From an uncultured Asticcacaulis sp. (GTDB lineage: Bacteria; Pseudomonadota; Alphaproteobacteria; Caulobacterales; Caulobacteraceae): a stretch of 19,942 nt of DNA. The number at the start of each line of letters is the position of its first letter. Positions within the stretch are counted from its first letter, which is position 1. The position numbers and the translations under genes were made by a program. Shown piece by piece: positions 14,991 through 19,942 of the stretch. The DNA is taken from assembly GCA_946482045.1 (NCBI GenBank), contig CAMLPZ010000045.1, positions 1 through 19,942 of the forward strand, in the 5' to 3' direction. The notes beneath the pieces are model-generated. The model was not told where the DNA came from. It saw only the letters and a program-made list of their open reading frames with translations, and did not search any database.

Positions 14991-14995
14991 GAATC
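14991..14995. promoter_or_regulatory. CcrM methylation site GAATC next to the SDR start
   Basis: GAATC fits GANTC, the CcrM methyltransferase target in Caulobacter-type bacteria. It is 5 bases upstream of the ATG and 68 bases from the CtrA box. GANTC occurs by chance fairly often, so its role is inferred only from the combination. Confidence 0.35.
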
Positions 14996-14999
14996 GTGA

Positions 15000-16016
15000 A
15001 TGACCAATCGCACGGTACTGGTGACAGGGGCTGACGGTTTTATCGCCCGTCAGTTGATCGTTAATCTGCTCGGCAAGGGCTACGGCGTCCGTGGAACGCT
15101 GCGCGACATCGACCGCGCGAACGCCTTGAAAGCCACCCTGGCATCGTACGCGCCAGTGAAGGCCCTGTCATTTGTTGCCGCCGATCCGATGCAGTCGACC
15201 GGGTGGGTGGATGCCATGCAAGGCATCGACGCTGTATTTTATCTCGCCACCTCAGACGACCTTCCCGACAGGCTCAACCCGGTGCGGCCGGCATTGGAAA
15301 GCGTCCTGCGCGTGCTGAAGGCGGCACGAGACGCCGGCGTGACGCGCGTCATCGTCACCTCATCGATCGCCGCGGTGGTCTATGGCCACGGCTCCAAGAC
15401 TCGGATCGATCCCTTCAGTGAGAGCGACTGGTCCAATCTGCATACCGGCCAGGTTTCGATCCATCATGAGGCCATGACCCGCGCCGAGCTGGCGGTGTGG
15501 GACTTCGCCATGGACTACCCTGAGATGGAGATTACCACCATCAATCCCGGCGAGGTCTTCGGTCCGTTGCTGGGCGAGGACGTTGCCTTCAGTTCCAACA
15601 TCGTGCGCGACCTGCTGGCCGGTGAGTACAATGGCGGCCTGCCGCGCGTCGGCTTCGAAGGCGTGGACGTCCGCGATGTCGCCGAATTGCACGAGCGGGC
15701 ACTGACCAACGAACTAAGCATCGGCAACCGCTACCTGTGCACCGCTGGCTTCCTGTGGCTGCGTGACGTCGCCGAGGTCCTGCGTGGTGAGTTCAGTGAC
15801 CACGCCGATAAGGTGCCGACGCACGACCTGTCCGACATTGCCGTGCGGTTAGGCGCTTTGTTCGACCGCAAGGCATCACGGACCGCCACCGAGCTAGGGC
15901 TTTACACGCCCTGTTCGACGGCCAAGGCGTGCAGCGACCTGGGCTGGCAGCCCCAGCCGGCGCTGGACGCGGTGCGGGCGACAGCGCATAGTCTGATTGC
16001 GGCAAATCTCGTCTGA
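15000..16016 (+). CDS. NAD(P)-binding SDR/epimerase-family protein lacking the catalytic Tyr and Lys
   Basis: A 338-residue extended SDR of the dihydroflavonol/aldehyde-reductase type. The Rossmann motif is intact (VLVTGADGFIARQL, residues 6-19). Conserved blocks VIVTSSIAAVVYG, INPGEVFGPLLG, DVRDVAELHERAL and GFLWLRDVAEVLR confirm the family. In such enzymes the active site reads Y-x-x-S-K-T-x-A-E-x-x-x-W. Aligning on the AE...W part gives H155-H-E-A-M159-T-R-A-E here, so Tyr is His and Lys is Met. It probably still binds a dinucleotide but should not catalyse the normal reduction. It has its own putative CtrA/CcrM-controlled promoter and precedes rpsT and dnaA. No substrate or partner can be named. 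Confidence 0.85.
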   Translation: MTNRTVLVTGADGFIARQLIVNLLGKGYGVRGTLRDIDRANALKATLASYAPVKALSFVAADPMQSTGWVDAMQGIDAVFYLATSDDLPDRLNPVRPALESVLRVLKAARDAGVTRVIVTSSIAAVVYGHGSKTRIDPFSESDWSNLHTGQVSIHHEAMTRAELAVWDFAMDYPEMEITTINPGEVFGPLLGEDVAFSSNIVRDLLAGEYNGGLPRVGFEGVDVRDVAELHERALTNELSIGNRYLCTAGFLWLRDVAEVLRGEFSDHADKVPTHDLSDIAVRLGALFDRKASRTATELGLYTPCSTAKACSDLGWQPQPALDAVRATAHSLIAANLV

Positions 16017-16023
16017 TCTCTTG

Positions 16024-16028
16024 GATTC
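16024..16028. promoter_or_regulatory. CcrM site GATTC upstream of rpsT
   Basis: GATTC fits GANTC and lies 8 bases before a DnaA box and about 55 bases before the rpsT -35 element. Confidence 0.3.
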
Positions 16029-16036
16029 TCAACCCC

Positions 16037-16045
16037 TGTGCATAA
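16037..16045 (-). promoter_or_regulatory. DnaA box TTATGCACA upstream of the rpsT promoter
   Basis: TGTGCATAA on the plus strand is the complement of TTATGCACA, a full match to the strong-box consensus TTATNCACA. It lies about 38 bases upstream of the presumed rpsT -35. DnaA could regulate rpsT or act as a titration site; neither is shown. Confidence 0.5.
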
Positions 16046-16082
16046 ATTTTGCGCTCAGGATGCGAAAAGCGCAGTGCGGGCG

Positions 16083-16111
16083 TTGACCGGGGGAAGTCTA
16101 TCGGTTATATC
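16083..16111 (+). promoter_or_regulatory. Housekeeping promoter of rpsT
   Basis: TTGACC (16083-16088), a 15-base spacer and GTTATATC (16104-16111) match the Caulobacter housekeeping consensus TTGACGS...GCTANAWC with one change in each box. The expected start would give a leader of about 70 bases before rpsT. Confidence 0.55.
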
Positions 16112-16188
16112 CCGCCGCCTTGAATTTAGCGCTCTGCCTGATCGGCATGGGCCTTTTGTTACAATCTTCTCGTCCAGTCAGGTGATGA

Positions 16189-16458
16189 ATGGCCAATAAC
16201 CCCGGCGCCCGCAAGGCAATCCGCAAGATCGCTCGCCGTACCGAAGTCAACAAGGCGCGCCGTTCGCGTGTCCGTACCTTCCTGCGCAAGTTCGAAGAAG
16301 CGATCGCCGCCGGTGATGCCACGGTCGCCAAGTCGGCCTTTGTCGAGGCGCAGTCCGAACTGATGCGCGCCGTTTCCAAGGGCGTGGTGCACAAGAACAC
16401 CGGTTCGCGCAAGGTTTCGCGCCTGGCTGCTCAGCTGAAAAAGCTGGCGACCGCCTAA
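16189..16458 (+). CDS. rpsT: 30S ribosomal protein S20
   Basis: An 89-residue, strongly basic, all-helical protein of the usual length. [17 protein letters not shown] at the start, the central [21 protein letters not shown] and the end [15 protein letters not shown] are the S20 signature. It binds the 16S rRNA 5' domain early in 30S assembly. AGGTGA (16180-16185) precedes the ATG. It has a recognisable promoter upstream and is closed by two consecutive intrinsic terminators, so it is probably a single-gene transcript separated from dnaA. Confidence 0.98.
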   Translation: MANNPGARKAIRKIARRTEVNKARRSRVRTFLRKFEEAIAAGDATVAKSAFVEAQSELMRAVSKGVVHKNTGSRKVSRLAAQLKKLATA

Positions 16459-16475
16459 TCTCCTAAATTCAGCAC

Positions 16476-16506
16476 AAAAGGGCTGGTCGCTCCCGGCCCT
16501 TTTTTT
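16476..16506 (+). terminator. Intrinsic terminator 1 after rpsT
   Basis: AAAAGGGCTGG (16476-16486) pairs with CCGGCCCTTTT (16493-16503) with one G-T pair around a 6-base loop, followed by a run of seven T (16500-16506). Confidence 0.88.
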
Positions 16507-16532
16507 GTTTGCCTGACGCCGGCAAAAACCGG

Positions 16533-16563
16533 AGGCAATGCTGTACTGCATTGCCTTTTTTTT
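16533..16563 (+). terminator. Intrinsic terminator 2 after rpsT
   Basis: A perfect 9-bp stem AGGCAATGC (16533-16541) / GCATTGCCT (16548-16556), loop TGTACT, then eight T (16556-16563). It backs up the first terminator and shields dnaA from read-through. Confidence 0.88.
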
Positions 16564-17266
16564 GCCCGATTTGCCCTTTGTGACGGTTAGTCCGACAAGT
16601 AGGAATTCTATAAGTCATTATATTCATTGAATAAATGACGTATAGCTGCTGGCTGTCCGTTCACAAATTGGTTAATGAAGCACTAATTTTTAACCATTTC
16701 TCTTTGCCTGCGAACAGGTTGTGAGAGTCAACTGATTTATCAGCGCCGAGACGAAAATAACGGGATTGACGCGGGCTTCAAGGTAGCTAATTTGGCGATA
16801 TTGCCTCACCGGGTTTCATCACAATACGGATGAATTCGGGAGGCGCCCGCAACTTGCGCGCGCCGGAGGCTCCAGCCGTTTTTTTGGACGATCGGCCGGT
16901 TTGACCGCTTCGTCCTGAGGCCGCCGCTTCTGGGGTCGTCTGACCTCATGAGCGTCAGGAAGGCTGTTACGTTGCGCATGGTTCGCCCCACGCGCGAAGA
17001 AAAAGGGGATTGTGTACTCAGGACTAGCGGCCTGGGGGGTATTTGTAAGATTTGGTCTTTGTTGAAACGGCACAGAAGTGTCGGTGTACGAAGGCAGGAT
17101 GCCGGTCCGTGGCGGATGCGCATCCAGAGCTTGCGCCCAACACCGGGGCTAGGGTTTGCGCGGGGGCTTTATTTACGGCTGGCGTCAGGAGAATTCCTGT
17201 CCGTCAGGGAGGTTTGGGTATGTGTAGTGTACAGGGTATAGGGCAAATGGTTGGGGCGATAAAAAA
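16564..17266. other. Long non-coding leader and control region of dnaA
   Basis: About 700 bp without a convincing gene. From left to right it holds an imperfect AT-rich inverted repeat (GTCATT 16614-16619 / AATGAC 16634-16639); TTAA-N7-CTAA (16672-16686) and TTAACCAT (16690-16697), both CtrA-like; a CcrM site GAGTC (16725-16729); a strong promoter (16766-16793); a hairpin (16842-16864) followed by seven T (16879-16885); a perfect 12-bp palindrome GGATGCGCATCC (17114-17125); and CAGGA/TCCTG around 17187-17200. The open frames here are Arg-rich and lack start signals. Confidence 0.6.
16766..16793 (+). promoter_or_regulatory. Candidate housekeeping promoter of dnaA
   Basis: TTGACGC (16766-16772), a 13-base spacer and GCTAATTT (16786-16793) fit the Caulobacter consensus TTGACGS-N10-14-GCTANAWC with a full -35 match and an imperfect -10. 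It implies a leader of about 465 bases before the dnaA ATG. A GAGTC CcrM site lies about 40 bases upstream, as in the methylation-sensitive dnaA promoter of Caulobacter. A later promoter closer to the gene cannot be excluded. Confidence 0.5.
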
Positions 17267-18715
17267 ATGCCAAGCATGACAAGCTGGTCGCCGATCCTAC
17301 CTGAGACGGTATGGTCTAAAGTGGCACCCGTGCTTCGCCGTGAGTTGGGCGAAGGCGCTTATAACTCCTACGTCGCACCTTCGAGTGTGCGGCCGGGCCT
17401 TTATGGTGATCCGGTTCTGGTGACGCCAACGGCCTATGCGCGCGACTGGATTTCGCGCAACGCCATCCGTCGGGCGCAGGAACTGTGGTCGCAGCACGAC
17501 CCGGATTCACGGATTCTCGATGTCAAATCGCGCGTCGAATACGAAGACCAGGCCCGCACGACCGGCCAGGCGATCCCGGCCGCGAGCCCCGAGGCGGTCA
17601 GCGCGCCGGTCCAGATGCCCGCCGTTGTTCAGGACATCCGTCCAGCTATGCCGACACCGGTATCGCGTATCAATGGCTTGCAAGACCGCCTGACGTTCGA
17701 AAGCTTCGTGTCGGGCCGCGGCAACGAATTTGCCTACACCATGTCGCGCCAGGTGGCGTCGTGGGCGGACGGCCACTTCAATCCGGTGTTTTTTCATGGC
17801 CCGTATGGCTACGGCAAGACGCACCTTCTGAACGCCATTGGCTGGGAAGCGCACGCGCGCCGTCCCGACGCCCGCATCGTCTATCTGACGGCCGAAAAGT
17901 TCACTTCAACCTTCGTCAAGGCGCTGATGGACAAGTCGACAGCGGCGTTCAAGGACGAGATTCGTGGCGCCGACCTGCTGCTGGTGGACGATGTCCACTT
18001 CATCGGCGGCAAGACGTCGTCGCAGGAAGAATTGTTTCATACGCTGACCTCGCTGATCGAGAACAATCGGCGCGTGGTCTTCACGGCGGATCGTCCGCCG
18101 TCGCAGCTGACCGAGATCGAGGCGCGCCTGCGGTCGCACCTGTCATCGGGCCTGGTCTGCGCGCTGGACGTCGCCGACCAATCCTTGCGTATCGGCATCA
18201 TCGAGCGCAAGCTGGCGCAACTGGCTCAAAGAGGCCAGGCGTCCGGACAAAATCCCAGGGGGGATGTAATGCAATTTCTGGCCGAGCGCGTGCCGGGGTC
18301 AATCCGTGAGCTTGAAGGCGCGGTAAACACCCTGGTGGCGTCCGCCGGCCCTCGACTTGGGAGTTTGACTTTGGAAGAAGCTATGGCCTTGCTGCAACCG
18401 AACCTGAAAGTGTCGGTGGAGCGCCGCGTAACCGTAGATGAGATTCAAAAGCTGACGGCCGATCATTTCGGCCTGAAGCAGGCGGATCTTCTGTCGGAGC
18501 GCCGGACCCGCAGCGTGGCGCGTCCGCGTCAGGTGGCCATGTGGCTGTGCAAGCAGCATACGACGCGCTCCTATCCGGATATCGGCCGCCGTTTCGGTGG
18601 CCGCGATCACACGACGGTGCTGCATGCCGTGAAGAAGGTCGAAGAGCTGCTGACGTCAGATGACCAGATCGCGCGCGATGTTGAGGCGCTGACGCGCAAG
18701 CTCAGGAGCAACTAA
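17267..18715 (+). CDS. dnaA: Chromosomal replication initiator protein DnaA
   Basis: A 482-residue protein. Domain I (about residues 10-75, ETVWSKVAPVLRRELGEGAYNSYVAPSS) is followed by a variable linker and the AAA+ core. Walker A is GPYGYGKT (Lys184) and Walker B LLLVDDVHF (Asp241-Asp242). The domain IV box-recognition signature is GRDHTTVLHA (Arg446-Ala454) after LLSERRTRSVARPRQ. It binds DnaA boxes and opens the origin. ATG 17267 follows a run of A with no clear Shine-Dalgarno. An in-frame ATG at 17276 is an alternative. dnaN follows after about 210 bp; in C. crescentus, from memory, the two are far apart. Confidence 0.98.
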   Translation: MPSMTSWSPILPETVWSKVAPVLRRELGEGAYNSYVAPSSVRPGLYGDPVLVTPTAYARDWISRNAIRRAQELWSQHDPDSRILDVKSRVEYEDQARTTGQAIPAASPEAVSAPVQMPAVVQDIRPAMPTPVSRINGLQDRLTFESFVSGRGNEFAYTMSRQVASWADGHFNPVFFHGPYGYGKTHLLNAIGWEAHARRPDARIVYLTAEKFTSTFVKALMDKSTAAFKDEIRGADLLLVDDVHFIGGKTSSQEELFHTLTSLIENNRRVVFTADRPPSQLTEIEARLRSHLSSGLVCALDVADQSLRIGIIERKLAQLAQRGQASGQNPRGDVMQFLAERVPGSIRELEGAVNTLVASAGPRLGSLTLEEAMALLQPNLKVSVERRVTVDEIQKLTADHFGLKQADLLSERRTRSVARPRQVAMWLCKQHTTRSYPDIGRRFGGRDHTTVLHAVKKVEELLTSDDQIARDVEALTRKLRSN

Positions 18716-18821
18716 ACGGGGCGTGGGGGCTGTGCCCCCACAAACATTTTTATCTTTTCTCACCTCGCCCCGAAGGGGCAAGGTGAGAAAAGATTAGAAG
18801 GCTTGGGGCCGCGGGCCCCAA
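18716..18821. repeat. Three-hairpin intergenic element between dnaA and dnaN
   Basis: Hairpin 1 is GTGGGGGC (18723-18730) / GCCCCCAC (18734-18741). Hairpin 2 has 14-bp perfect arms (18752-18765 / 18781-18794), one mismatch, then GCCCC/GGGGC around GAA, giving a 43-base structure. Hairpin 3 is TTGGGGCC (18803-18810) / GGCCCCAA (18814-18821). Hairpins 1 and 3, read on the minus strand, have the same outline GTTTG-hairpin as units A and C near mutM. The element begins directly after the dnaA stop and probably terminates its transcript; hairpin 2 has AT-rich outer arms in both directions. Confidence 0.8.
18752..18794. terminator. Long hairpin after dnaA, probable bidirectional terminator
   Basis: The stem is 20 bp with one mismatch and a 3-base loop. 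The outer arms ATCTTTTCTCACCT/AGGTGAGAAAAGAT are perfect. There is no pure T run after the stem, so terminator function is less certain than the structure. Confidence 0.5.
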
Positions 18822-18911
18822 ACCCCATTAGTCGTTCTTGATCTTTGCCCGTAATGCCTTAATGTCCGCCCCCCCGATGGCAGAATACCCTCGGGCGAAT
18901 CGAGCAAACAG

Positions 18912-18916
18912 GACTC
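18912..18916. promoter_or_regulatory. CcrM site GACTC just upstream of dnaN
   Basis: GACTC fits GANTC and ends 7 bases before the dnaN ATG. Methylation here could influence dnaN expression, as suggested for cell-cycle genes in Caulobacter, but a single 5-mer is weak evidence. Confidence 0.3.
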
Positions 18917-18923
18917 CGTAGAG

Positions 18924-19942
18924 ATGCAATTCACGATCGAACGTGGCGCGCTTCTGAAAGCGCTGGGCCATGTCCAAAGCGTCGTCGAACGCCGCAACAC
19001 CATCCCCATACTGTCGAACGTCCTGTTGTCGGCCGAACCGGGCACCGTGTCCTTTTCGGCCACCGATCTCGACATGGAAATCGTCGATACGGCCGACGCC
19101 ACCGTCCAGGTGCCCGGCCAGATCACCGCGCCGGCGCACACTCTTTACGAAATCGTCCGCAAGCTGCCTGAAGGCTCCGACGTCGAACTGCGCTATTCCG
19201 CCGGTGACGATCCTCGCCTGGCCGTTTCCGCCGGCCGTTCGCGTTTCGCCCTGCCGGTCCTTCCGGCCGGCGATTTCCCGATCATGTCGAGCGACCATGA
19301 AGGCGTCACCTACCAGATCCTGCGCGATGACTTGAAGCGCCTGATCGACAAGACGCGCTTCGCCGTCTCGACTGAAGAAACCCGCTATTACCTCAACGGC
19401 ATGTACCTGCACACGCTGGCCGAAGAAGGCTCGAGCTACCTGCGCGCGGTGGCGACCGACGGTCACCGCCTGGCCCTGGCTGAAATGCCCGCGCCCGAAG
19501 GCGCCATGGGCGGCGCCGGCATCATCGTCCCGCGCAAAACCGTCGACCAGGCGCGCCGCCTGCTCGATGACGGCACCGGCTATGTCGACTTGACGGTCAG
19601 CCCGGCCAAGATCCGCTTTCAGTTCGGCAATGCCTCGCTGACGTCGAAGATCATCGACGGTTCCTTCCCGGACTATGGCCGCGTCATTCCGCGCGGCAAT
19701 GACAAGGTGATGATCGTCGATACCGGCGTATTGTCGAAAGCCGTTGATCGTGTCTCGACCATCTCGGCCGAAAAGTCGCGCTCGGTGAAGATGGCGATCG
19801 AGAGCGGCCGCCTGACGCTCTCCGTGCGCAACATCGAAGCCGGCCAGGCCGTGGAAGAAGCTGAAATCGACTATGACAACGAGTCGCTCGATATCGGCTT
19901 CAATGCCCGTTATATCCTGGACGTGATGGGCCAGATCGGCGG
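18924..19942 (+). CDS. dnaN: DNA polymerase III beta subunit (sliding clamp), C-terminus beyond the window
   Basis: The first 339 residues of a clamp of roughly 370, running off the right edge. It begins MQFTIERGALLKALGHVQSV. Recognisable are the domain 1 stretch RRNTIPILSNVLLSA and SATDLDMEIV, the domain 2 motif RYYLNGMYLH and ATDGHRLALAEM, and the domain 3 part LTSKIIDGSFPDYGRVIP. The dimeric ring encircles DNA and tethers Pol III, and it loads Hda-type partners for DnaA inactivation. ATG 18924 is preceded by AGGA (18910-18913) at 10 bases and GAG directly adjacent. It is likely transcribed separately from dnaA because of the hairpins between them. Confidence 0.97.
   Translation, partial: MQFTIERGALLKALGHVQSVVERRNTIPILSNVLLSAEPGTVSFSATDLDMEIVDTADATVQVPGQITAPAHTLYEIVRKLPEGSDVELRYSAGDDPRLAVSAGRSRFALPVLPAGDFPIMSSDHEGVTYQILRDDLKRLIDKTRFAVSTEETRYYLNGMYLHTLAEEGSSYLRAVATDGHRLALAEMPAPEGAMGGAGIIVPRKTVDQARRLLDDGTGYVDLTVSPAKIRFQFGNASLTSKIIDGSFPDYGRVIPRGNDKVMIVDTGVLSKAVDRVSTISAEKSRSVKMAIESGRLTLSVRNIEAGQAVEEAEIDYDNESLDIGFNARYILDVMGQIG

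Noticed and set aside
16948..17279. Two small plus-strand frames in the dnaA leader
   Set aside because: Arg-rich, no Shine-Dalgarno, mutually overlapping and in a region with regulatory features; not convincing as genes.
18838..18864. TTGATC...TTAATG before dnaN as a promoter
   Set aside because: The match to either sigma consensus is poor and spacing is ambiguous.

Overview
The window looks like a chromosomal segment from a member of the Caulobacteraceae, most likely close to Asticcacaulis. This is inferred from moderately high GC, from the proteins (the DnaA walker A motif GPYGYGKT, an rpsT-dnaA pair close to mutM, a YciB/IspZ gene behind ftsY), and from Caulobacter-type control sites: a perfect CtrA box TTAA-N7-TTAAC, CcrM GANTC sites and TTGACGS...GCTANAWC-like promoters. 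No database search was possible, so the genus is a guess.

Layout. (1) 1-180, minus: 5' end of murI (glutamate racemase), divergent from a Tat-exported M3 metallopeptidase of the Dcp type (313-2424). (2) 2479-6256, plus: a tight operon dapF - mtaB - ftsY - yciB/ispZ joined by 4-base and 1-base overlaps or a 9-base gap. (3) 6351-7025 is a MarR regulator with a lysine-rich tail, converging one base apart on a small unknown gene (7027-7311, minus). A 130-bp multi-hairpin repeat follows, then pbpC (penicillin-binding protein 1C, 7551-9647), which converges on an MHS-type MFS transporter (9679-11334, minus) with a 119-residue insert. (4) 11718-11984 is a small single-pass membrane protein, and 12074-12694 a beta carbonic anhydrase. 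(5) A regulatory-looking AT-rich gap with DnaA boxes precedes an aldo/keto reductase homologue with a degenerate active site (12936-13841, KidO-like). A composite palindrome follows, then mutM with an incomplete zinc finger (14021-14887). (6) A perfect CtrA box and a GANTC site precede an SDR homologue that has lost its catalytic Tyr and Lys (15000-16016). (7) rpsT, tandem terminators, a 700-bp dnaA leader, dnaA (17267-18715), a three-hairpin element, and dnaN (18924 to the window end).

The right-hand 8 kb is the most interesting part. Replication initiation genes (dnaA, dnaN) and a DNA repair gene sit among two apparently catalytically dead NAD(P)-fold proteins. The gaps between them carry DnaA, CtrA and CcrM-type sites, which suggests a cell-cycle-controlled neighbourhood. 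The left-hand half is mostly housekeeping: cell-wall precursors and lysine/DAP synthesis (murI, dapF, pbpC), tRNA modification (mtaB), and membrane protein targeting (ftsY). No tRNA, rRNA, CRISPR array, insertion sequence or prophage was seen.
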